Below, piece by piece: positions 1 to 5,566 of a stretch of DNA of 6,911 bases (position 1 is the first letter of the stretch; each line of letters begins with the position of its first letter). The stretch is from Elusimicrobia bacterium RIFOXYB2_FULL_48_7. Its GTDB lineage: Bacteria > Elusimicrobiota > Endomicrobiia > CG1-02-37-114 > XYA2-FULL-39-19. Below the pieces are notes generated by a model, which saw only the letters and a list, made by a program, of their open reading frames with translations, searched no databases and was not told the origin of the DNA. A program made the translations under genes and the position numbers. The stretch spans positions 1,304 to 8,214 of the forward strand of contig MGVM01000116.1 of the NCBI GenBank assembly GCA_001800495.1, read 5' to 3'.

Positions 1-1
1 T

Positions 2-736
2 GCCTGGAGCACGGGCACCGCGTTCGGTTACCTGGGTTCCGGCAGTTTATACAAGCTCGGCCCCTACGCGCTTTCATTTATCATTGTCCTCAGTGCCGTT
101 TGGATAGTATATATCATCAGGGGAAAACACTGTGTTGACAATTCGGTAGTCGAGGAGCCGGAATACCCGTTCGGGACCGACCCGGTTTATCTCTGGATCG
201 GATGGATTATCATTTTCGCGGTTACCTTCACCGAAAGGGCGCTTCAGGTCTTTTTTCCCGTCCTGTGCGCCAAGTCGGGCATCAGCCCTTTCATGGCAGG
301 GCTGCCGTTGTTTTTAATGATGTTCACCCAGGGGGCATTCGCCATGTTTTTTACAAAGTATAAAAACCTGTTTTACAGAAAAAACCTGATAATAACCGCT
401 AATATAGCCGCGGTATTGTTATTATTAGTGCTGTGGCTGTTCCCATACTACCCGGTTTACCTGGCAGGGTTTACGCTTTTCGGCGTGTACGGCGCTTTCA
501 CATATTTTTCCAGCGTGCTTTACGCGAACAACCATTTTGAAAACCGTTCACTCAATGTCGGCATCAATGAAGCAATTGTGGGAATAGGCGCGGTCATAGG
601 GGTGGTAATTTCGTACGTTTGGATGAAATTTATACCCGGCGCTGGTTCGATCTACCTGGGCTGCGCGCTGCTGATGATCCTGGCGATCGCTGCAATATTG
701 TTTTTCCACCGGAAACCGAAAGCGCAACACGCATGA
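2..736 (+). CDS. MFS-type transporter, C-terminal part (5' truncated by window)
   Basis: The reading frame is open from base 2 to the TGA at 734-736, so the gene begins upstream of the window and an ATG at 293 is internal. About 244 residues are visible. They form roughly seven hydrophobic helices: one near residues 21-38, then a hydrophilic loop containing the charged stretch VVEEPEYPFG, then six more, ending in a short basic tail (FFHRKPKAQHA). That is helix 6, the central loop and helices 7-12 of a 12-helix major facilitator. A glycine-rich helix with NEAIVGIGAVIG lies near the end. The fold class is inferred from topology; no substrate can be assigned. The inner membrane is the expected location. 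It is separated from the next gene by a 151-nt control region and probably belongs to a different transcription unit. Confidence 0.75.
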   Translation, partial: AWSTGTAFGYLGSGSLYKLGPYALSFIIVLSAVWIVYIIRGKHCVDNSVVEEPEYPFGTDPVYLWIGWIIIFAVTFTERALQVFFPVLCAKSGISPFMAGLPLFLMMFTQGAFAMFFTKYKNLFYRKNLIITANIAAVLLLLVLWLFPYYPVYLAGFTLFGVYGAFTYFSSVLYANNHFENRSLNVGINEAIVGIGAVIGVVISYVWMKFIPGAGSIYLGCALLMILAIAAILFFHRKPKAQHA

Positions 737-738
737 AT

Positions 739-763
739 TCAAACCTGTCAATTTGTGATTGAC
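739..763. repeat. 25-bp direct repeat, copy 1
   Basis: This stretch begins two bases after the transporter stop codon and is identical over 25 bp to 801-825. It contains the palindromic core GTCAA-N7-TTGAC (747-763). The right arm diverges after TTGAC, so the longer inverted repeat of copy 2 is not complete here. The two copies start 62 bp apart, close to six helical turns. Confidence 0.85.
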
Positions 764-800
764 GCTCTGGGTTTGCGCCTCAGATACCTTATCTTCGGCA

Positions 801-833
801 TCAAACCTGTCAATTTGTGATTGACAGGTTTGA
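801..833. repeat. Direct repeat copy 2 within a perfect 13-bp inverted repeat
   Basis: TCAAACCTGTCAA (801-813) and TTGACAGGTTTGA (821-833) are exact reverse complements around a 7-nt centre, TTTGTGA. The first 25 bp repeat 739-763. The right arm overlaps the first four bases of the -35 box at 830-835, so the palindrome could be a repressor operator; it could also be the end of a dispersed repeat. No T-run follows, so it is not a standard intrinsic terminator. Confidence 0.85.
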
Positions 834-858
834 CATACCTTGGCTTATATTATAAAAT
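830..858 (+). promoter_or_regulatory. Sigma70-type promoter for the malic enzyme operon
   Basis: TTGACA at 830-835 is a perfect -35 box. A 17-bp spacer separates it from TAAAAT at 853-858, a five-of-six match to the -10 consensus. Transcription would start near 865, about 20-25 nt before the ATG at 888. A second TTGACA at 821-826 lies inside the palindrome, but no good -10 sits at the right distance. The promoter excludes a TTG at 840 as the start of the downstream gene. Confidence 0.75.
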
Positions 859-887
859 TCTTTCACGAATTTATTACGGAGAATACG

Positions 888-2216
888 ATGCCGACAAAAG
901 AAGAACTTCTTAAGAAAGCGAAAAAACCGGGAGAGGATGCGATGAAGCTGCACCCTTTCTACCAGGGGAAAATAGAGATCACCCCTAAATGCTGTATCCG
1001 CTCCCTGGACGATTTCGCCATTTGGTACAGCCCCGGCGTGGCTGAACCCTGTCTCGCGATAGCGAAGGACAAACAGCTTTCTTTTGATTATACAAACCGC
1101 GCCAACATGATAGCTGTCATATCAAACGGCACCAGGGTGCTGGGCCTTGGAAACATAGGCCCTGAAGCGGCAATGCCGGTCATGGAAGGCAAAGCGATGC
1201 TGTTCAAATACCTCGGCGGCGTGGATGCTTTCCCTATATGCCTTGACACCAGGGACCCGAAAAAGTTCATTGAAACTGTCAAACTGCTGCAGCCGTCGTT
1301 TGGCGGAATAAACCTTGAAGATATTGAAATGCCGATGTGTTTTGAAATACTTGAAACCTTGAGAAGGGAAATGGAAATACCTGTCTGGCACGATGACCAG
1401 CAAGGCACCGCTGCAGTGACCTTCGCCGGTTTTGTGAACGCGCTTAAGGTCACGGGCAGGAAAATCAACCAGGTTAAAATTGCCATGGTGGGCGCAGGCG
1501 CGGCGAATATCTGCATAGCGCGGCTGCTTATCAAGGGCGGCGTTGACCCGGCAAATATCATAATGACGGATTCCAAGGGCACGCTTCACAAGGGGAGAAC
1601 CGAACTCAAGGAAAAATTCAAGGAAAAATGGGAGATGTGCGAAAAAACAAACAAAGGCAATATTACCGGAGGCATACCTGAAGCAATGAAGGGCGCCGAC
1701 GCTCTTATCGCGCTCTCAACCCCGGGCCCGGATGTAATAAAAAAAGAATGGATTCAGCAGATGGCAAAGGATTCCATAGTGTTTGTCTGCGCCAATCCCA
1801 CACCTGAAATCTGGCCGTGGGATGCTAAAGAGGCCGGGGCGAAAGTTGTCGCCACGGGCAGGTCGGATTTCCCGAACCAGGTGAATAATTCGCTTGGTTT
1901 CCCCGGGATTTTCCGCGGGGCCCTGGATGTCCGCGCAAAAACCATCACGGATGAAATGTGCCTGGCAGCCGCATACGAAATGGCGAAAGTCCAGGAAGAC
2001 GCGGGCCTTGACGCCGATCACCTGGTCCCGACAATGGAAAACATAGAAGTCTTTGTCAGGGAAGCGGTCGCCGTAGGCATGAAAGCCATAGAACAGGGTG
2101 TGGCGGGAAAAATACTCACGAAAGAAGAACTCCGGAAACAGGCGGAGACAATGATAAACCGTTCCAGGAACGAAGTGAAAATACTGATGGACCAGGGAAT
2201 TATTAAACTTCCATAG
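888..2216 (+). CDS. Malic enzyme (oxidative decarboxylation of malate to pyruvate)
   Basis: This 442-residue protein is a short bacterial malic enzyme, converting malate plus NAD(P)+ to pyruvate, CO2 and NAD(P)H in the cytoplasm. The N-terminal domain has YSPGVA (Tyr47, the expected catalytic acid), EGKA (Lys102, expected base), the metal-binding INLEDIE (Glu144, Asp145) and HDDQQGT (Asp170 region). The dinucleotide domain follows, with GAGAAN at 202-207 and TDSKG after the second strand. VATGRSDFPNQVNNSLGFPG near 321-340 is the family signature. Asp228 would fit NAD use, but cofactor choice is not settled. The ATG at 888 is chosen because GGAGA (878-882) lies 5 nt upstream; an in-frame TTG at 840 falls inside the promoter. 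The following fumarase genes suggest it works on the malate/fumarate pool, in either direction. Confidence 0.95.
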   Translation: MPTKEELLKKAKKPGEDAMKLHPFYQGKIEITPKCCIRSLDDFAIWYSPGVAEPCLAIAKDKQLSFDYTNRANMIAVISNGTRVLGLGNIGPEAAMPVMEGKAMLFKYLGGVDAFPICLDTRDPKKFIETVKLLQPSFGGINLEDIEMPMCFEILETLRREMEIPVWHDDQQGTAAVTFAGFVNALKVTGRKINQVKIAMVGAGAANICIARLLIKGGVDPANIIMTDSKGTLHKGRTELKEKFKEKWEMCEKTNKGNITGGIPEAMKGADALIALSTPGPDVIKKEWIQQMAKDSIVFVCANPTPEIWPWDAKEAGAKVVATGRSDFPNQVNNSLGFPGIFRGALDVRAKTITDEMCLAAAYEMAKVQEDAGLDADHLVPTMENIEVFVREAVAVGMKAIEQGVAGKILTKEELRKQAETMINRSRNEVKILMDQGIIKLP

Positions 2217-2219
2217 AAA

Positions 2220-3059
2220 ATGAAAAACATACCCGTTGAAAGTATTATCCAGGAAGTAAAAAAAGCATGTATCGACTCTAACTGTGTGCTGAGGAAGGAT
2301 ATATCGCTCGCGTTGCGCAGGGCTCACAGGCGTGAAACCGGCAGGGCTAGGGAAATCGTGGGTGAGCTTATCCTGAACAGTAAAATAGCGAAGAAGGAAA
2401 TGATGCCCATCTGCCAGGATACCGGTATCACCTGCGTGTTCGTGGAAATCGGCGACAATGTGCATATAACCGGCGGCTACCTGAACGAGGCCATAAACGA
2501 GGGTGTCGCGCGCGGCTACAGGGACGGGTTTTTAAGGAAGTCAATTGTTGAAGACCCCCTGTTCAGAAAAAATACGCGGAACAACACTCCCGCTATCATT
2601 CATACCGAAATTGTGAAGGGCACCGGCCTCAGGATCAGGATAATGCCCAAGGGTGGCGGCGCGGAGAACATGAGCAGGGTGAAAAATTTCAGCCCCAATT
2701 CGACAGTGGCTCCTATCGAGGAATTTATCATAGAAACCGTAAGGCTGGCTGGCGCCAACGCCTGTCCGCCGGTGATAGTGGGTGTGGGTATTGGCGGCAC
2801 GATGGATTATGCCGGGGTGCTGGCGAAAAAAGCGTTTTTCAGGGCTATCGGCTCCGCGAACGAAAAACCGTTCTATGACAAGCTTGAAAAAACCATCCTT
2901 GAAAAAATAAACCAGACATGCATCGGGCCGCAAGGGCTTGGCGGCAAAACCACGGCGCTGGCGGTGTTCATTGAACCCTATCCCTGCCACATAGCGTCCC
3001 TGCCTGTGGCTGTCAACATGAGCTGTCACGCGACAAGGACCAAAGAGATAATTCTATGA
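2220..3059 (+). CDS. Class I fumarate hydratase, alpha (Fe-S) subunit
   Basis: At 279 residues this matches the separate alpha subunit of iron-sulfur hydro-lyases, in which fumarase interconverts fumarate and malate. Three cysteines sit in the family's [4Fe-4S] ligand contexts: Cys65 in PICQDTG, Cys182 in ANACPPVIVGVGIGG and Cys269 in NMSCHATR. Their spacing resembles that of the single-chain FumA-type enzymes. The conserved GPQGLGGKTTA loop is at 236-246; Cys234 just before it is an extra cysteine, probably not a ligand. The ATG lies 3 nt after the malic enzyme stop and has no clear Shine-Dalgarno sequence, so translational coupling is likely. The beta subunit overlaps its 3' end. L(+)-tartrate dehydratase is a close paralogue and cannot be excluded by sequence, but the malic enzyme neighbour favours fumarase. 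The cluster should be oxygen-sensitive. Confidence 0.9.
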   Translation: MKNIPVESIIQEVKKACIDSNCVLRKDISLALRRAHRRETGRAREIVGELILNSKIAKKEMMPICQDTGITCVFVEIGDNVHITGGYLNEAINEGVARGYRDGFLRKSIVEDPLFRKNTRNNTPAIIHTEIVKGTGLRIRIMPKGGGAENMSRVKNFSPNSTVAPIEEFIIETVRLAGANACPPVIVGVGIGGTMDYAGVLAKKAFFRAIGSANEKPFYDKLEKTILEKINQTCIGPQGLGGKTTALAVFIEPYPCHIASLPVAVNMSCHATRTKEIIL

Positions 3060-3604
3060 AACGCATACAAGCGCCTTTGACAAAAGAAACCATAAACAGC
3101 CTGAAAGCCGGCGATCTCGTTTTGATCAGCGGCACTATTTATACCGCGCGCGATGCCGCCCACAAAAAACTTGATGAAATGGTGTTTAAGGGAATGCCCT
3201 TGCCTTTTGAACTTAAGGGCGCTGTTATTTATTACGTGGGGCCTTCTCCCGCAAAACCCGGCAAGCCAATCGGTTCCGCCGGGCCTACGACAAGCAGCCG
3301 CATGGATTCACTGACACCCGCGCTTCTCAAAGCCGGGCTTAAGGGTATGATAGGCAAAGGCCGCAGGTCAAAAGAGGTAAGAAGCGCGATACGGCGTCAC
3401 AAGGCGGTATATTTCGCGGCTACCGGCGGCGCAGGAGCCCTGCTTGGAAAAAGAATAAAGGAATGCGACCTTATAGCGTTTTTTGAGCTTGGCACCGAAG
3501 CCGTGTACAAACTCAGGGTGGAAGATTTTCCTGCCGTGGTCATCAACGACTGCCACGGCAATGATCTATATGAACAGGTTGGGGGAATAAAATGCTACGA
3601 TTGA
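3056..3604 (+). CDS. Class I fumarate hydratase, beta subunit
   Basis: This 182-residue protein corresponds to the C-terminal domain of single-chain class I fumarases, here a separate subunit that completes the substrate pocket of the Fe-S alpha subunit. Family motifs in order are TARDAAHKK (30-38), GPTTSSRMD (76-84), IGKGRRS (99-105) and AATGGAGALL (121-130); the Arg, Thr and Lys residues in these contact substrate in characterised homologues. Its ATG overlaps the alpha stop codon (ATGA at 3056-3059), so the two subunits should be made by coupled translation in similar amounts. AGAGA at 3044-3048 is a modest ribosome site. The 3' end overlaps panD by 13 nt. Confidence 0.9.
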   Translation: MKRIQAPLTKETINSLKAGDLVLISGTIYTARDAAHKKLDEMVFKGMPLPFELKGAVIYYVGPSPAKPGKPIGSAGPTTSSRMDSLTPALLKAGLKGMIGKGRRSKEVRSAIRRHKAVYFAATGGAGALLGKRIKECDLIAFFELGTEAVYKLRVEDFPAVVINDCHGNDLYEQVGGIKCYD

Positions 3605-3939
3605 TGTTAAAAAGCAAAATACAAAGGCCAACGGTAACGGAAAAAAATATAAATTATTCCGGGAGCATAAAAATCGACGAAGCTCTCATTGAAAAAGCCG
3701 ACATCCTGCCGCATGAGATGGTGCTGGTAGTAAATGTTAATACCGGCGCCAGGTTTGAAACCTATGTCATCCCGGCAAAAAGAAATTCCGGCATCATCGG
3801 GCTTCAGGGCGGCACCGCCCGGCTCGGCGAAGTTGGCGACAAGCTAATTATAATCTCCTCCGCGTACGTTGAAACAGAACTCGCCGGGAAACACAAACCG
3901 AAAATAATCCACGTCAACGAAAAAAACAAACTGTTGTGA
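3592..3939 (+). CDS. panD: Aspartate 1-decarboxylase proenzyme
   Basis: This 115-residue pyruvoyl enzyme decarboxylates L-aspartate to beta-alanine, the precursor of pantothenate and CoA. The self-cleavage site Gly24-Ser25 (NYSGSIKID) has the same numbering as in E. coli PanD; cleavage would give a 24-residue beta chain and an alpha chain whose Ser25 becomes the pyruvoyl group. Lys9, Arg54, Thr57 and Tyr58 are at the canonical positions (ARFETY for 53-58). The ATG at 3592 is chosen because GGGGGA (3581-3586) lies 5 nt upstream and it reproduces this numbering; Met5 is the alternative. One oddity is LQGGTAR at 71-77, where homologues usually have NGAAA, so residue 72 is Gln rather than Asn. 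No other pantothenate gene is visible here. It overlaps fumarase beta by 13 nt and the glycerate kinase by 4 nt. Confidence 0.95.
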   Translation: MLRLMLKSKIQRPTVTEKNINYSGSIKIDEALIEKADILPHEMVLVVNVNTGARFETYVIPAKRNSGIIGLQGGTARLGEVGDKLIIISSAYVETELAGKHKPKIIHVNEKNKLL

Positions 3940-5072
3940 AAATCCTCATCGCGCCTGATTCATTCAAGGAAAGCCTTTCAGCCCGGGAAGCCGCGGACTG
4001 TATTGAAAAAGGTTTGAAAAGCGCCTTTCCGAAATTTCATACAAAAACAATTCCCTTGGCTGACGGCGGAGAAGGCACCCTGGATGTGCTGGTAACTGGC
4101 GGCGGTGGAAAGTTCATTAAATGCGAGGTCTCCGGCCCGCTAGGCAAAAAAATTACAGCCGGTTACGGTATTTTTAGCGATGAAAAAACAGCCGTGATTG
4201 AAATGGCGAAAGCATCCGGGTTGGAACTCCTGAAGCTATCCGAAAGAAATCCCCTTAAAACAACAACTTATGGCACCGGCGAATTGATTAAGGACGCCCT
4301 GTCACGCGGTTACAGGAAAATAATCGTCTGCATAGGCGGCAGCGCGACAGTTGACGGCGGCATGGGTATGGCGCAGGCGCTTGGCGTGAAATTCATCGAT
4401 GCCATCGGCAAGCCGACCGGTTTCGGCGGCGGGGAATTGAATAAGGTCTGCCGGATAGATATTTCCGGAATTGACAGAAGAATAAAAAAAACTCAGTTCA
4501 TTGTAGCAACGGACGTTAAAAACCCGCTTACAGGAAGCAAAGGCGCGGCCAGTGTTTATGGCCCGCAAAAAGGCGCCACGCCTGCGATGGTAAAAGTGTT
4601 GGAGGCGGGCTTGAATAATTTCTCGAAAGTTATAAAAAAAGACCTTGGAAAAGATGTCGCATGCATGCCGGGCGCGGGAGCGGCAGGCGGGCTTGGCGCG
4701 GGCTTGCATGTTTTTTGCGGGGCCAAGCTTCAGTCCGGGATAGAGATGGTATCGCAAGCATTGAACCTGGAACAACATATTAAAAACTCGGATCTGGTTA
4801 TTACCGGGGAAGGCAGAATTGACGGCCAGACCGTTTGCGGCAAAACAATTAGTGGCGTGCTTGATTTAGCAACAAAACACAAGGTTCCGGTTGTCTGCGT
4901 GGCGGGCAGCGTTACGCCCGAAGCGGCGGTTTTATATAAAAAAGGCGTTATTGGTTTGTTCGGTATTGTTCCCGGGCCGATGAAACTTGAGGAAGCGTTA
5001 GGGAAAGCCGGTGTTTTGTTGTATAATGCTTCAAGGAACATAGGTTATATGTTAAAGCAGTACAGGGGGTAA
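3936..5072 (+). CDS. Glycerate 2-kinase (GarK/GlxK family)
   Basis: This 378-residue protein has full family length. It phosphorylates D-glycerate with ATP, giving 2-phosphoglycerate in this family, which enters lower glycolysis. The N-terminus APDSFKESLSAREAA is diagnostic, followed by LADGGEGTLD (41-50), IGGSATVDGGMGMAQALG (133-150), ATDVKNPLTG plus YGPQKGATP (191-216), GAGAAGGLGAG (246-256) and VITGEGRIDGQT (288-299). The start is GTG at 3936, embedded in GTGA with the panD stop, so it should be translated by coupling; no strong ribosome site is visible. No glyoxylate or tartronate-semialdehyde genes are present, so the glycerate source (for example serine turnover) cannot be read from context. 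Confidence 0.93.
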   Translation: MKILIAPDSFKESLSAREAADCIEKGLKSAFPKFHTKTIPLADGGEGTLDVLVTGGGGKFIKCEVSGPLGKKITAGYGIFSDEKTAVIEMAKASGLELLKLSERNPLKTTTYGTGELIKDALSRGYRKIIVCIGGSATVDGGMGMAQALGVKFIDAIGKPTGFGGGELNKVCRIDISGIDRRIKKTQFIVATDVKNPLTGSKGAASVYGPQKGATPAMVKVLEAGLNNFSKVIKKDLGKDVACMPGAGAAGGLGAGLHVFCGAKLQSGIEMVSQALNLEQHIKNSDLVITGEGRIDGQTVCGKTISGVLDLATKHKVPVVCVAGSVTPEAAVLYKKGVIGLFGIVPGPMKLEEALGKAGVLLYNASRNIGYMLKQYRG

Positions 5073-5077
5073 TGATT

Positions 5078-5398
5078 ATGTGTATGAGATTTGTAGGTTT
5101 AATTGCAGTCATACCGGCAACAATGTTTTTGGCAGTAAGCTTTTTTGTCCTTTTTGCCGCAGGCAAAACGGAACTGGCAGGCTTGAAGAAATTCGCAAAA
5201 ACCATAGCGGTCCTGCTTTGGATTTGCTCTGCGCTGATTTTCACGGCGGGTGTAAGCACTGTTTTCATGGGCGGCTGCCCGATGATGAAACACCACATGA
5301 AGTGCTGTGGAATGAGCCAGGGAATGGATTGCCAGCAGGGAATGATGCAGCAGGGCATGGTGTGCGACAAAATGCCGGTTTCTAAAAAAGTAAAATAA
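5078..5398 (+). CDS. Small two-helix membrane protein with Met/Cys/His-rich tail
   Basis: I do not recognise a named family. The 106 residues show a hydrophobic helix at about 5-28, a short basic loop (Lys30, Lys37, Lys38, Lys41), a second helix at about 42-63 and a hydrophilic tail. Residues 64-99 contain ten Met, five Cys (67, 76, 77, 85, 96) and adjacent His72-His73, with QGM three times. Such spacing resembles soft-metal (Cu(I)/Ag(I)) binding tails, but that role is inference. The basic loop suggests it is cytoplasmic, placing the tail outside. A run of G at 5065-5069 lies 8 nt before ATG 5078 and only 2 nt before the in-frame ATG 5072, which overlaps the kinase stop; 5078 is preferred, and 5072 or 5084 remain possible. 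It is the last gene of the operon. Confidence 0.7.
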   Translation: MCMRFVGLIAVIPATMFLAVSFFVLFAAGKTELAGLKKFAKTIAVLLWICSALIFTAGVSTVFMGGCPMMKHHMKCCGMSQGMDCQQGMMQQGMVCDKMPVSKKVK

Positions 5399-5414
5399 CG
5401 AATCTAAAAAACAC

Positions 5415-5443
5415 TTGACAAAACAGTAAAACCGGTATATAAT
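5415..5443 (+). promoter_or_regulatory. Perfect consensus sigma70 promoter for the glutamate synthase unit
   Basis: TTGACA at 5415-5420, a 17-bp spacer and TATAAT at 5438-5443 match the consensus at all twelve positions with optimal spacing. Transcription should start near 5450, giving a 5' leader of about 115 nt before the ATG at 5567. Such a strong constitutive-looking promoter fits control exerted after initiation, by the terminator in the leader. Confidence 0.85.
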
Positions 5444-5469
5444 TATATTGAAAGTTAAATAGCATTTGG

Positions 5470-5515
5470 TGCGCGCAGCGATTAGCGCGCGAATTATGGG
5501 CAAAGACGTCCATAA
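5470..5515 (+). promoter_or_regulatory. Candidate ANTAR-type two-hairpin antitermination site
   Basis: Hairpin P1 pairs GCGCGC (5471-5476) with GCGCGC (5485-5490), plus a U-G pair at the base (5470/5491). Its 8-nt loop AGCGATTA has A first and G fourth. After two unpaired bases, hairpin P2 pairs TTATGGGC (5494-5501) with GTCCATAA (5508-5515), eight pairs including one G-U, closing the hexaloop AAAGAC (A first, G fourth). ANTAR-domain RNA-binding proteins recognise paired hairpins with hexaloops having exactly A1 and G4. P2 uses the left arm of the following terminator, so the two cannot form together. P1 is imperfect because its loop has eight bases, not six. Confidence 0.6.
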
Positions 5516-5551
5516 ATTTTCCCAGACGGGGATATTTATGGACGTTTTTTT
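5502..5551 (+). terminator. Intrinsic terminator in the leader (attenuator)
   Basis: AAAGACGTCCATAAA (5502-5516) pairs with TTTATGGACGTTTTT (5535-5549), 15 pairs with a single G-U. The top of the hairpin continues through one U-U mismatch and CCC/GGG pairing around the loop AGAC. The right arm runs into seven T (5545-5551). It lies after a perfect promoter and only 15 nt before a start codon with its own ribosome site, so it acts before the gene. Its left arm is shared with hairpin P2. It would also stop read-through from the preceding operon, which has no terminator of its own. Confidence 0.85.
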
Positions 5552-5566
5552 ATTGGAGATTATAAC

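Noticed and set aside
739..825. Two identical repeats as a minimal CRISPR array
   Set aside because: There are only two copies, a 37-nt interval with partial similarity to sequence after copy 2, and no cas genes.
749..825. TTGTGA inside the repeats as a Rex or CRP half-site
   Set aside because: Neither copy has the complementary half at the required spacing; the symmetry centre lies elsewhere.
801..833. Perfect hairpin as terminator of the transporter gene
   Set aside because: No T-run follows; the right arm leads directly into a promoter. An operator or repeat element fits better, although weak termination is not excluded.
840..887. TTG at 840 as start of the malic enzyme, adding 16 residues
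   Set aside because: This stretch contains the -10 box (853-858) and the predicted transcription start, while ATG 888 has GGAGA five bases upstream and begins the conserved protein.
1716..2465. 249-codon open frame on the minus strand
   Set aside because: It lies antisense to conserved malic enzyme and fumarase coding sequence, spans their junction, and its translation resembles no recognisable protein.
5080..5385. Alternative + frame open over 101 codons
   Set aside because: It overlaps the membrane protein in another frame; the chosen frame has clear transmembrane helices and a ribosome site.
5450..5551. Metabolite riboswitch (for example a glutamine-binding RNA)
   Set aside because: The leader is short and made of simple hairpins with no conserved multi-helix aptamer core that I can recognise; the A1/G4 hexaloop hairpin with overlapping terminator explains it better.
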